Assembly: GCF_001429025.1 (NCBI RefSeq)
Contig: NZ_LMHT01000022.1
Span: 186,001 to 250,000 of the forward strand
Direction of reading: 5' to 3'
Length of the DNA: 64,000 bases
Source of the DNA: Phenylobacterium sp. Root700
GTDB taxonomy: Bacteria; Pseudomonadota; Alphaproteobacteria; Caulobacterales; Caulobacteraceae
Shown here: piece by piece, positions 35,132 to 48,867 of the stretch
How positions within the stretch are numbered: the first letter of the stretch is position 1
Layout of the letters: each line of letters begins with the position of its first letter
Notes under the pieces: generated by a model
Told to the model about the DNA's origin: nothing
Databases searched by the model: none
What the model saw: the letters and a program-made list of their open reading frames with translations, nothing else
Program-made: the position numbers and the translations under genes

Positions 35132-36412
35132 TCAGACGATCATCGTGATGGGGTCTTCGATCAGGGCCTTGAAGGCCTGCAGCCAACGCGCGCCGATGGC
35201 GCCGTCGACCACGCGGTGATCGCAGGTGAGCGTCACGCTCATGACGGTGGCGACCGCCAGCTGGCCGTTCTTCACCACCGGCCGCTGTTCGCCCGCGCCG
35301 ACCGACAGGATGCAGCCCTGCGGCTCATTGATGATCGAGTTGAACGACTTGATCCCCATCATCCCCAGATTGGAGATCGAGAAGGTGCCGCCCTGGAATT
35401 CCTCGGGCTTCAGCTTCCGGGTCCGCGCCCGCTCGGCCAGGTCCTTGGCCTCCTTGGCGATCTGGGCCAGGCCCTTGGTCTCGGCCTTGCGGATGATCGG
35501 GGTGATCAGGCCGCCATCGATGGCCACGGCCATGGCGATGTCGGCGTTGTGGTGCATGGCGATGCCCTCAGGCGAATAGGAGGCGTTGGCCTCCGGCACC
35601 TGCTTTAGCGCGATCGCGGCGGCCTTGATGACCAGGTCGTTGACGCTGACCTTCACGCCTTGCTTCTCCAGCATGGCGTTGATCTTGGCGCGGCCAGCCA
35701 GCAGTCCGTCGATCTCCAGATCGATGGTCAGCGGGAAGTGCGGCACGTCTCGGAAGCTGTCGCTCATCCGGCGCGCGACGGTCTTCTTCATGCCGTCCAG
35801 CGGGATCAGATCGTAGCTGCCGTCCGGAATGCCCATCTGGGCCAGGCTCTGAACCTGACGCGGCGCGGACGCCGCGGCGCCGGCGGCCGGCGCGGAGGTC
35901 CTGGCCTGCGGCATAGCGCCGTCGACATCGCGCTTGATGATCCGGCCACGAGGCCCCGAACCCTGGACCTGCGAGAGATCCAGGCCCTTCTGTTCAGCGA
36001 TCCGGCGGGCCAACGGCGAGGCGAAGACGCGTTCGCCCGAGGCGCGGGCCGGAGCAGCTGGGGCCGGCGCGGCCTTGGCGGCGGGCGCAGCCTCGGCCTT
36101 AGGGGCCTCAACCTTCGGAGCTTCGGCCTTGGGCGCGTCGGCCTTGACCGGCGGCGGCGCGGAGCCGGCGTCGTCGCCAGACAGGCGCGCGATCGGCGTA
36201 TTGACCTTCACGCCCTCGGAGCCTTCGGCGACGAGGATGTCTTCGACGACGCCCTCATCGACCGCCTCGACCTCCATGGTCGCCTTGTCGGTTTCGATCT
36301 CGGCGATCACGTCTCCAGAGGAGACCTTGTCGCCTTTCTTCACGTGCCACTTGGCGAGCGTGCCCTCCTCCATGGTCGGAGAGAGGGCGGGCATCAGGAC
36401 ATCGATAGACAT
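35132..36412 (-). CDS. pdhC: Pyruvate dehydrogenase E2, dihydrolipoyl acetyltransferase
   Basis: This 426-residue core subunit has one N-terminal lipoyl domain (residues 2-78, lipoyl-Lys in [11 protein letters not shown]), an Ala/Pro/Lys-rich flexible linker (about 85-125), a peripheral-subunit-binding domain ([16 protein letters not shown]) and the catalytic acetyltransferase domain, ending with [15 protein letters not shown] where the catalytic His lies. It transfers acetyl to CoA. The gene is 57 bp downstream of pdhB and 10 bp upstream of lpd. The lipoyl domain is almost identical to that of PdhB. Confidence 0.97.
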   Translation of the reverse strand: MSIDVLMPALSPTMEEGTLAKWHVKKGDKVSSGDVIAEIETDKATMEVEAVDEGVVEDILVAEGSEGVKVNTPIARLSGDDAGSAPPPVKADAPKAEAPKVEAPKAEAAPAAKAAPAPAAPARASGERVFASPLARRIAEQKGLDLSQVQGSGPRGRIIKRDVDGAMPQARTSAPAAGAAASAPRQVQSLAQMGIPDGSYDLIPLDGMKKTVARRMSDSFRDVPHFPLTIDLEIDGLLAGRAKINAMLEKQGVKVSVNDLVIKAAAIALKQVPEANASYSPEGIAMHHNADIAMAVAIDGGLITPIIRKAETKGLAQIAKEAKDLAERARTRKLKPEEFQGGTFSISNLGMMGIKSFNSIINEPQGCILSVGAGEQRPVVKNGQLAVATVMSVTLTCDHRVVDGAIGARWLQAFKALIEDPITMIV

Positions 36413-36469
36413 GGGTCGTTTCTCAGGCGCTGAGCAGGACAGGAGCCGAAGCGGCGAAGGATCGCGCGG

Positions 36470-37818
<1,349 letters not shown>

Positions 37819-37822
<4 letters not shown>

Positions 37823-38865
37823 TCGGCGGCCTCCAGATAGACGTCCGTGTAGAGCTCCGAAGGTTCGGGCTCGGGCGAGGTGCGGGCGAACTCCGCGGCG
37901 TCGGCGACGATCTTCTTCACCTCGGCGTCGATGACCTTCAGCGAGGCCTCGTCGGCCCAGCCCTTCTTGGCCAGCAGTTCCTGCAGGTGGTCGATCGGGT
38001 CGCGGGTCTTGCGGACCTCGTCGACCTCGTCGCGGCTCCGATACTTGGCCGGATCGCTCATCGAGTGGCCGCGATAGCGGTAGGTCTTCATCTCGAGGAT
38101 GTAGGGGCCCTTGCCCGAGCGGGCGTGGTCGGCGGCCTTCTTGGCCGCGGCCTTGACCGCCAACACGTCCATGCCGTCGACTTCCTCGCCCGGGATCCGG
38201 AAGGAGGCGCCGCGCTTGTAGAGATGGGTTTCCGACGAGGAGCGCTCGATCGAGGTCCCCATGGCGTACTGGTTGTTCTCGATCACGTAGACGACCGGCA
38301 GGCTCCACAGCTGAGCCATGTTGAAGCTCTCGTAGACCTGACCCTGGTTGGTCGCGCCGTCGCCGAAGTAGGTGAAGGAGACCTTCTTGTTGTCGCGGTA
38401 GTGGTTGGCCAGAGCCAGGCCCGTGCCCAGCGCGACCTGCGCGCCGACGATGCCGTGCCCGCCGTAGAAATCGGCCTCGGTCGAGAACATGTGCATCGAC
38501 CCGCCCTTGCCCTTGGACGACCCGCCGGCCCGGCCGGTCAGCTCGGCCATGACTTCGCGAGGGTCCATGCCGCAAGCCAGCATGTGGCCGTGATCACGAT
38601 AGCCGGTGATCACCTGATCACCCTGCTCCTTGATCGCCTGCACGCCGACCGCGATGGCTTCCTGGCCGATATAGAGGTGGCAGAAACCACCGATCAGACC
38701 CATGCCGTACAGCTGGCCCGCCCGCTCCTCGAAGCGGCGGATCAACAGCATGTCGCGGTAGTACTTGAGGAGCTCGTCCTGCGTCACGGGGCCGTCTGCG
38801 GCGCCGCTGATACCGGTGTCATTGCTCTTCCGCTTAGCAGCGGAGCCTGCCTGCCCACGCGCCAT
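37819..38865 (-). CDS. pdhA: Pyruvate dehydrogenase E1 alpha subunit
   Basis: This 348-residue thiamine-diphosphate enzyme contains [18 protein letters not shown] and [18 protein letters not shown] (TPP/Mg motif GDG...N) and the phosphorylation-loop-like [20 protein letters not shown], as in alpha2beta2 E1 enzymes. It is the first gene of the pdhA-pdhB-pdhC-lpd operon, 75 bp downstream of ftsB in the same direction. No clear regulator site was seen in that spacer. Length and motifs are normal. Confidence 0.97.
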
Positions 38866-38940
38866 CCGTCTCTCCCGTAGGAATGCATTTCGCGGTTAAG
38901 CTCCGCGTGTCCGTAGCCGTTTAGAACGAACGAATCCGCC

Positions 38941-39267
38941 CTAAGGCTTCACGCGGATCACATAGTCGTTCGGGTGTCCGAAACCTAGCAGGGAACGGGC
39001 ACGTTCTTCCAGTAGGTCGGCGGAGAGGCTGTTGTCGCGCAACAGACGGGCACGGGCTTCCAAATCCTGCCTTTGGGTACGCAGTTGGGCCAATTCCTGG
39101 GATTTGGCCGCAAGGGTCGCGTCCCTTTGCGTAGAAGACAACAAACCGCGATCGCCCGTGAAAGCGTGGAACCCGAAATAGAAAATCAGGAACGCGAGCG
39201 CCGCTGTCGGCAGATATGGGCGAAGGCGTGCAAACACGTCGAATCGAAGACTCCTGATCAAACCCAC
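38941..39267 (-). CDS. ftsB: Cell-division septum protein FtsB/DivIC family
   Basis: This 108-residue bitopic protein has a short cytoplasmic N-terminus, one membrane span (about residues 20-38, PTAALAFLIFYFGFHAF) and a periplasmic coiled coil (TLAAKSQELAQLRTQRQDLEARARLLR), followed by the conserved EERARSLLGFGHPNDYVIR end. It belongs to the FtsQ-FtsB-FtsL divisome subcomplex. The eno-ftsB-pdhA neighbourhood is typical of alphaproteobacteria; here an MFS gene sits between eno and ftsB. A CtrA-like motif lies 16 bp upstream of the start. Confidence 0.93.
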   Translation of the reverse strand: MGLIRSLRFDVFARLRPYLPTAALAFLIFYFGFHAFTGDRGLLSSTQRDATLAAKSQELAQLRTQRQDLEARARLLRDNSLSADLLEERARSLLGFGHPNDYVIRVKP

Positions 39268-39282
39268 CTCACGCGATCGTGC

Positions 39283-39297
39283 TTAATTTAGGGTTAC
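39283..39297. promoter_or_regulatory. CtrA-like box TTAA-N7-TTAC in the ftsB / MFS divergent region
   Basis: TTAATTTAGGGTTAC matches the Caulobacter CtrA consensus TTAA-N7-TTAAC with one mismatch in the second half-site. It sits between the divergent starts of ftsB (39267) and the MFS gene (39334). A short AT-rich match like this can arise by chance, so it is a weak call. Confidence 0.35.
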
Positions 39298-39333
39298 AAT
39301 GCCCCGTCGACGCGGGCGTTAGGGGGAAAAATC

Positions 39334-41810
<2,477 letters not shown>

Positions 41811-41872
41811 TTAGCCACCTTCGAGAAAGGTGGCAATCTTGGGCCCGGCGCCCAGGCGCAAAGCGCGCAAGC

Positions 41873-41906
41873 AAAATCCCCCGCCCGGAACCCGGACGGG
41901 GGATTT
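41873..41906 (-). terminator. Intrinsic terminator downstream of rpmF
   Basis: Perfect 10-bp arms, AAATCCCCCG (41874-41883) and CGGGGGATTT (41897-41906), enclose a 13-base loop. Read on the minus strand the hairpin ends in TTTT. It lies 55 bp after the rpmF stop and upstream of eno, so it separates the two transcripts. Confidence 0.75.
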
Positions 41907-41960
41907 GGATAGCTCAGACCTTCAAGGGCTCAGGCGCGCGAGCGCGGCCCTCGAGAAGGA

Positions 41961-42143
41961 CTAGTCTTCCTTCGGGGTGATGACCTGACGGCCCTTATAC
42001 ATGCCGGTCTTCAGATCGACGTGGTGGGGACGCTTCAGTTCGCCGGTTTCCTTGTCTTCGACATAGGAGTTGGCGCCGAGGGCGTGGTGCGAACGCCGCA
42101 TGTTGCGCCGCGACGGGGATACTTTGCGTTTCGGAACGGCCAT
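41961..42143 (-). CDS. rpmF: Ribosomal protein bL32
   Basis: This 60-residue large-subunit protein begins [22 protein letters not shown], the standard alphaproteobacterial L32 start (the segment is given in part), followed by a basic body. ATG 42143 is therefore the start rather than the longer in-frame ORF from 42182. L32 of this group lacks the zinc-binding cysteines, as here. A strong terminator follows downstream. Confidence 0.97.
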   Translation of the reverse strand: MAVPKRKVSPSRRNMRRSHHALGANSYVEDKETGELKRPHHVDLKTGMYKGRQVITPKED

Positions 42144-42234
42144 GGGGAATCTCGCAGGCGTAAAAATGGAGACGGCGGCCAAACGACAGGCCGCCGACGT
42201 GAGCGCGGGTGTATGCCGGAAATCGGCCTTGGTT

Positions 42235-42621
42235 TCAACCGCCCTTGTAAATCCTTGTGGAAGCCAAGGCTACAAGGCGTTTTGGCGCAACCTGCGCCCA
42301 GGCCATCCACATCAGATCGGCGAATCGCCCGGCCTCGACCTTCTCAAACCAGACGAAAGTCGAGCCATTGGCGCCCCAATAGCCGGCCACGGCCTCGATC
42401 ACGCCGGGGTCCGCCTCGCAGAGGTTCCGCTGATCCTCAGGATCGAGCTTCAGCATGGCGCGCGGTTGATCCTGGTGGATCGTGCAGAAGATCTTCTTGC
42501 CCACGCGAAACGACGGCATGCCGTGGTGGTCGGCCTCATAGGCCTCCGGCTGGCCCAGCGCGATGCGTCTGACGTCGTCGGGGGTGAGCATGACCGGAGG
42601 ATAGCGCCCTCCGCCGGTCAT
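42235..42621 (-). CDS. MmcQ/YjbR family protein (CyaY-like fold)
   Basis: This 128-residue protein has the MmcQ/YjbR features: [30 protein letters not shown], a charged [15 protein letters not shown] and a C-terminal basic [12 protein letters not shown]. The fold is a small DNA-binding-like/CyaY-like domain; the function is unknown. ATG 42621 has AGGTGG seven bases upstream, so I prefer it to ATG 42591, which lacks a ribosome site. It sits 10 bp downstream of pyrG in the same direction, possibly co-transcribed. Confidence 0.85.
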   Translation of the reverse strand: MTGGGRYPPVMLTPDDVRRIALGQPEAYEADHHGMPSFRVGKKIFCTIHQDQPRAMLKLDPEDQRNLCEADPGVIEAVAGYWGANGSTFVWFEKVEAGRFADLMWMAWAQVAPKRLVALASTRIYKGG

Positions 42622-42631
42622 GGAAAACCAC

Positions 42632-44278
<1,647 letters not shown>

Positions 44279-44426
44279 TCAGGTTAGCCGTGATTCGCGT
44301 TGGGCGCCCTGCGGCGATTCGCCAAAGGCTGTGGAAAGTGTGGAGTGATGTGCGCCAAGACGTACGCGCAAACGCAGAGTGAGCCGCCGAGGCGGCTTTT
44401 GGGAAGGTCTCACGATCACTCTGGAC

Positions 44427-44846
44427 TTAGGGGTTGGACGGCGCCGGCTGATCGCCGGTGAAGGGATTGCGAACCTGCGGGGTCGGAGCCGTCAGCGGCG
44501 CGGGCGCGTCGCTCGGGCTGGTCGGCGCCGGCGCGGTGGGCGTCGGAACGGCCGGGCGGTTCAGGCTGTTGGGATCGATGCCTTCGACCTTCACCCGGTC
44601 GACGACCGAGGAGGCGCCGCGCTCACGGCCGGCCAGCAGGGTGAGCACCAGGCTGAGGATGAAGAAGACCGAACCCAGGATCCAGGTCGTGCGGGTCAGC
44701 AGGTCGCCGGCGCCGCGCGCGGTCATGAAGCCAGTGTTGCTACCGCCCATGCCCAGTGCGCCGCCTTCTGAGCGCTGCAACAGGACGACCGCGATCAGCG
44801 AGACGCAGACGATGACGTGGATGGTGAGCAAAATGCCGAGCAGCAT
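44427..44846 (-). CDS. secG: Preprotein translocase subunit SecG
   Basis: This 139-residue protein begins MLLGILLTIHVIVCVSLIAVVLLQ, the first membrane span, followed by the conserved cytoplasmic loop RSEGGALGMGGSNTGFMTARGAGDLLTR and the second span (TWILGSVFFILSLVLTLL). A proline/alanine-rich C-terminal tail follows, typical of alphaproteobacterial SecG. It assists SecYE in protein export. ATG 44846 is chosen because the longer in-frame ORF adds a hydrophilic extension that no SecG has. Confidence 0.95.
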   Translation of the reverse strand: MLLGILLTIHVIVCVSLIAVVLLQRSEGGALGMGGSNTGFMTARGAGDLLTRTTWILGSVFFILSLVLTLLAGRERGASSVVDRVKVEGIDPNSLNRPAVPTPTAPAPTSPSDAPAPLTAPTPQVRNPFTGDQPAPSNP

Positions 44847-44958
44847 TGATATATCCGATGCCTTCGACCGGTCGCCCGTGCCGAAATGAAGCGCGCGCTC
44901 TACCATCAGGCGGCGCACAAGGCCATAGCTAGGGCGTCGTATCCGTCAGGCCAAGTCC

Positions 44959-45474
44959 ATGATTCTCGAAACCCAACGCCTGAGCCTGAGGCCTCTGCAG
45001 GTCTCAGACGCCGAATTCCTGTTTCCGATCCTGAATGATCCGGAGGTCATGGCCCACTGGGACATCCCCGAGATCGACGATCCGGACCTAGTCCGCGCCA
45101 TCGTCGAGGGACAGGTGGCCGACACCGCCTCGGGCAAGGCCTTCCACTGGACGATCCGCACCCTCGACGGCGCAACCTTCCTAGGCGCCTGCGATCTGTC
45201 CGACATCGACCGCTGGCACAAGCGGGCGGAGATCGGTTTCCTGCTCGGGCGCGACGTCTGGGGCCAGGGCTATGCGCTGGAAGCCACCCGCTCGGTGATC
45301 TCCTATGCCGCCGCGATGGGCGTACGGCGGCTGTCGGCCCGCACCCACCTCGGCAACCTCCGTTCCGACGCCCTGCTCGAGAAGCTGGGTTTCGAGGAGG
45401 AAGGCCTGCTGCGGGGCCACGTCCTGCGCGACGGCGAGCACCGCGACTGCCGGCTATTCGGCCTTCTGCTCTAG
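44959..45474 (+). CDS. GNAT acetyltransferase, RimJ/RimL type
   Basis: This 171-residue protein opens ETQRLSLRPLQVSDAEFLFP, the RimJ/RimL-family start, and contains GACDLSDIDRWHKRAEIGFLLGRDVWGQGYALEA with the acetyl-CoA-binding Q-G-x-A loop. It ends in RTHLGNLRSDALLEKLGFEEEG, the conserved N-x-x-S-x-x-x-x-E-K-x-G-F. It may acetylate a protein N-terminus or a small molecule; the substrate is unknown. It is divergent from secG and lies just upstream of a VOC protein gene. Confidence 0.9.
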   Translation: MILETQRLSLRPLQVSDAEFLFPILNDPEVMAHWDIPEIDDPDLVRAIVEGQVADTASGKAFHWTIRTLDGATFLGACDLSDIDRWHKRAEIGFLLGRDVWGQGYALEATRSVISYAAAMGVRRLSARTHLGNLRSDALLEKLGFEEEGLLRGHVLRDGEHRDCRLFGLLL

Positions 45475-45508
45475 CGTCGCCGCGCCGGCCGCCTATCTCA
45501 GACAGACC

Positions 45509-45922
45509 ATGACAAATCCAATCCGCCCCGCCGGCTTCGACCACATCGTCCTGCGCGTGGTCGATAAGGATCGAATGATCGCCTTCTATCGCGACGTCCT
45601 GGGCTGTCCGGTGGATTGGGATCGCCCCGAGCTCGGCCTGACCCATATCCGCGTGGGCGCCTCCCTGATCGACCTGATCACCGTGGACGGCCCCTTGGGC
45701 AAGTTGGGCGGCGAAGCGCCGGGCGACGAGGGCCGCAATCTCGATCACTTCGCGCTGGCGATCCGCCCATTCGACGAGGCCGCGATCCGCGCCCACCTGG
45801 CCGCGCACGGCGTCGCGATCGCCCTGGAGGGCGAGCGTTACGGCGCCGAGGGCGATGGGATGTCGCTCTACGTCCTCGATCCGGAGGGCAATATGGTTGA
45901 GCTGAAGGGGCCTTCCGTTTAG
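45509..45922 (+). CDS. VOC (glyoxalase/bleomycin-resistance superfamily) protein
   Basis: This 137-residue protein has two beta-alpha-beta-beta-beta modules with candidate metal ligands: His in FDHIVLRVVD, Glu in DRPELGLTHIRVG, His in NLDHFALAIRP and Glu in DPEGNMVELKGP. That layout fits a VOC metalloenzyme. ATG 45509 begins MTNPIRPAGFDHIV, which agrees with the family start; the longer in-frame ORF overlaps the acetyltransferase gene. The substrate is unknown. It is convergent with tpiA across repeat element D. Confidence 0.88.
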   Translation: MTNPIRPAGFDHIVLRVVDKDRMIAFYRDVLGCPVDWDRPELGLTHIRVGASLIDLITVDGPLGKLGGEAPGDEGRNLDHFALAIRPFDEAAIRAHLAAHGVAIALEGERYGAEGDGMSLYVLDPEGNMVELKGPSV

Positions 45923-45928
45923 CCAGCT

Positions 45929-46044
45929 TCGTCATCCTCCGGGCAGCCAAAGGCTGATCCGGCGGACCCAAGCTGAGTCGCCGAACTTGATGGGCCGCCG
46001 CCAGCGTCCCCCGGATCGTCTTTCAGACGACCGGAGGATGACGA
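45929..46044. repeat. Convergent-gap palindromic element D
   Basis: This 116-bp element begins TCGTCATCCTCCGG and ends CCGGAGGATGACGA, exact inverted ends identical to element C. Inner short palindromes (CAGCC/GGCTG, CGTCT/AGACG) are present. It fills the gap between the VOC gene and tpiA, which converge. Confidence 0.85.
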
Positions 46045-46053
46045 CTGGGCCGC

Positions 46054-46797
46054 CTAGAGCGCCGAGATGATTCCCAGGAAATCCTCGGCCTTCAGCGAGG
46101 CACCGCCGACCAGCGCGCCGCCAACCTCGGCCGCGTGCAGGATTTCGGCGGCGTTCGAGGGCTTCACCGACCCGCCATAGAGAATCGGCGGGACCTTGCC
46201 GTGGTCGCCGAAGATTTCGACCAGCGTCGCCCGGATGGCCACATGGACCTCCTCGATCTCCGGCGTGGTCGGCGTCAGGCCGGTGCCGATGGCCCAGACC
46301 GGCTCGTAGGCGACCGAAAACGCCTTGCCGTCCAGGACGGCCGGCAGCGAGCCCCTCACCTGCCCGGTGACGATCTCCAGCGCCTTGCCGGCCTTGCGTT
46401 CTTCCAGGGTCTCGCCGACGCAGACGATGGGTTCGAGACCCGCGCGCAGGGCCGCCTCGACCTTGGCGGCCACCAGGGCGTCGGTCTCGCCATAGCCGGC
46501 GCGGCGCTCGGAGTGGCCCAGGATGACCAGGCTGGCCCCGGCGTCGCTTAGCATTTCAGCGGAAACATCGCCGGTGAAGGCGCCGGAGGTCTCGGCCCGG
46601 CAGTCCTGTCCGCCGAGCAGCAGAGCCGTTCCCTTAACCGCCCAGGCCGCCTGCGCAATCAGCGTGGCCGGCGGGCAGATCGCGACGCGGGCCGTGGTCG
46701 CACCGATCCCGGCGGCGACCGCCTGGGCTTCCGACAGCGACGCGGCGACCCCGTTCATCTTCCAGTTGCCGGCGATCAAAGGGGTCGGAGAAGTCAT
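46054..46797 (-). CDS. tpiA: Triose-phosphate isomerase
   Basis: This 247-residue TIM barrel interconverts dihydroxyacetone phosphate and glyceraldehyde 3-phosphate. Motifs: AGNWKMNG with the substrate Lys, LVILGHSERRAGYGETD with the electrophile His, and VAYEPVWAIGTGLTPT with the catalytic Glu. The flexible phosphate loop lies in the latter. It is divergent from ppiD, with 132 bp between the starts, and convergent with the VOC gene. Confidence 0.98.
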   Translation of the reverse strand: MTSPTPLIAGNWKMNGVAASLSEAQAVAAGIGATTARVAICPPATLIAQAAWAVKGTALLLGGQDCRAETSGAFTGDVSAEMLSDAGASLVILGHSERRAGYGETDALVAAKVEAALRAGLEPIVCVGETLEERKAGKALEIVTGQVRGSLPAVLDGKAFSVAYEPVWAIGTGLTPTTPEIEEVHVAIRATLVEIFGDHGKVPPILYGGSVKPSNAAEILHAAEVGGALVGGASLKAEDFLGIISAL

Positions 46798-46929
46798 CTT
46801 GGCCTCACGTTTTTCTGGACACAGGCGCGTTAAGCCAAGCCGTTCATTCTGTCACGCGCTTGCGGGGGGGAAGTCCACTCCACTATACCCGCCTTCCACG
46901 TTCGCGCCGAAGAGGCTCCGGAAGGTCAA

Positions 46930-48867
46930 ATGCTGTCCGCAACCCGCAAGTTCGCCAAATCCTGGGTCGCCGCTGTGCTGATCGGCCTCCTGGTCGTCAG
47001 TTTCGCGATCTTCGGCATCAACGACGCCTTCAAAGGCAACTACACCAACGATGTGATCAAGGCTGGCTCGCGCCATGTCGCCGGTCCCGACTTCCGGCGG
47101 GAGTTCGATAATTTCCGCAAGGGCGCCGAGGAACAGACCAAGCAGCCCATCTCGCTCGAGCAGGCCGTTCAATTTGGTCTGGATAAGCGCCTGATGGAGG
47201 AAATCGCGACTCGCGAGGCCTTCGGCGCGATGCTGGAGAAGATCGGCATCCGTCCGTCGGACCGCCTGGTCAGCGGCGAGCTGCGCAAGATCCCGGCCTT
47301 CTTCAACCCGATCTCCGGCGCCTTCGACAAGGCGCTCTACGCGCAACGTCTGGGCGAGAACGGCCTGACGCCGGCGCGCTTCGACACCCTGATGCGCGAC
47401 CAGATCGCCGAATCCCATACGGTCTCGGCCATGGTCAACGGCCTGCGGGTGCCCCGCGCCTACAGCGCCCTGGGCGCCGTCTACGAGATGGAATCGCGCG
47501 ACGTCGGCTACTTCATGATCGACCCGCGCAGCGTCGCCCCGCCGGCCCTGCCGACCGACGCCCAGCTCAACGCCTTCATGAAGGAAAAGGCCGCCCAACT
47601 TACCCGGCCCGAGTTCCGCGTGCTCACGGTGGTGGCGTTCAGTCCCGCCATGGTCAGCGCCAACCTGCCGATCGACGAGGCCGAGGTTCAGAAGCGCTTC
47701 CAGTTCCGTAAGGACACCCTGAACAAGCCCGAGACCCGCTCGCTGGTCCAGATCCCGGTCAAGGACGCCGCGACGGCCCAGGCCGTCGCCGCCCGCCTGG
47801 CCAAGGGTGAAGATCCCTCGGCGGTCGCCAAGTCCCTTGGCGTCGAAGCGATCAACTATGTCGACAAGCCGCAGAGCGCCATCGCCGACAAGCGCGTCGC
47901 CGCGGCGGCCTTCGGCCTCAAGGCCGGCGAGGTCTCGCCCGCCCTCCAGGGTGACCTGGGCATGGCCGTGGTGAAGGTCGTCAACGTCGTCCCCGGACAA
48001 ACGATCACCCTCGATCAGATCCGCCCGCAGATCGAAGCTGAACTGCGCAAGGACGCCGCGGCCGAGAAGGTCTACGCGCTGAGCCAAGCCTATGACGAAG
48101 CTCGCGGCGGCGGCTCCAACCTGGCCGAAGCGGCCAAGAAGGCCGGCGTGCCGACCATCACCATCGGCCCGGTCAGCCAGCAGGGCCAAGGCCCGCAAGG
48201 CCAGCCGGTCGCCGGCGTGACGCCCAAGCTGCTCGAAATCGCCTACGGCCTGCCGGCCGGCGGCGAGAGCGAAGTCCAGGACGCCGGCAACGGCGAATAC
48301 TACGCCGTCCGCGTCGAGCGGATCCTCCCCAAGGCCCTGCCCGCACTGGCCGAGGTGAAGCCGGACCTGACCCGGGTGTGGATGATGACCGAGATGCTGA
48401 AGCGCCTGCAGACCCGCGCCGACGAGTACGCCGCCCGTCTGCGCAAGGGCGAAAGCCTGGAGACTGTCGCCGCGGCGGCTGGCTCCAAGGTCGCCCGCGT
48501 CGCCGGCATCGACCGTCAGAACGCGGCGCAGAACACCGCGCTGTCGCGTGACGCTCTAATGAAGGCCTTCGGCGCCAAGCCCGGCGAGATCTTCACGGCC
48601 GAAGGCACGCAGTTCGGCCTGATCGTCGGCAAGCTGGAAGCCGTCCGCGCGCCGTCCGGTTCCACCCTGGCCCGGATCACCGAGGATGCGCGGCCGCAGG
48701 TCACCATGGCCCTGTTCCGCGACCTCGGCGCCGCGGCCCGCAAGGCCGCCCGGACCGAAGTGAAGACCAAGATCTATCCCGACAAGGCGCGCGTGGCTCT
48801 CGGCCTCCCGCCCATCGGCAGCGACAAGACCGCCGGTGCGGCGGGTACGGCGGAGAAGGCGAAGTGA
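46930..48867 (+). CDS. ppiD: Membrane-anchored peptidyl-prolyl isomerase PpiD
   Basis: This 645-residue protein has a short cytoplasmic N-terminus, one membrane anchor (about residues 13-32, WVAAVLIGLLVVSFAIFGIN) and a large periplasmic SurA-N-like chaperone domain with a parvulin-type region (TLNKPETRSLVQIPVKDAATA to GDLGMAVVKVVNV). PpiD works at the periplasmic side of the Sec translocon on newly exported proteins. CGGAAGG precedes the ATG. Its stop overlaps the trpE start (GTGA), so trpE translation is coupled to it, an arrangement found in other Caulobacterales. Confidence 0.92.
   Translation: MLSATRKFAKSWVAAVLIGLLVVSFAIFGINDAFKGNYTNDVIKAGSRHVAGPDFRREFDNFRKGAEEQTKQPISLEQAVQFGLDKRLMEEIATREAFGAMLEKIGIRPSDRLVSGELRKIPAFFNPISGAFDKALYAQRLGENGLTPARFDTLMRDQIAESHTVSAMVNGLRVPRAYSALGAVYEMESRDVGYFMIDPRSVAPPALPTDAQLNAFMKEKAAQLTRPEFRVLTVVAFSPAMVSANLPIDEAEVQKRFQFRKDTLNKPETRSLVQIPVKDAATAQAVAARLAKGEDPSAVAKSLGVEAINYVDKPQSAIADKRVAAAAFGLKAGEVSPALQGDLGMAVVKVVNVVPGQTITLDQIRPQIEAELRKDAAAEKVYALSQAYDEARGGGSNLAEAAKKAGVPTITIGPVSQQGQGPQGQPVAGVTPKLLEIAYGLPAGGESEVQDAGNGEYYAVRVERILPKALPALAEVKPDLTRVWMMTEMLKRLQTRADEYAARLRKGESLETVAAAAGSKVARVAGIDRQNAAQNTALSRDALMKAFGAKPGEIFTAEGTQFGLIVGKLEAVRAPSGSTLARITEDARPQVTMALFRDLGAAARKAARTEVKTKIYPDKARVALGLPPIGSDKTAGAAGTAEKAK

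Noticed and set aside
44383-44400. Hairpin GCCGCC/GGCGGC followed by TTTT between secG and pyrG
   Set aside because: The T-tract is on the plus strand while both flanking genes are on the minus strand, and the stem is only 6 bp; it is not a credible terminator for them.
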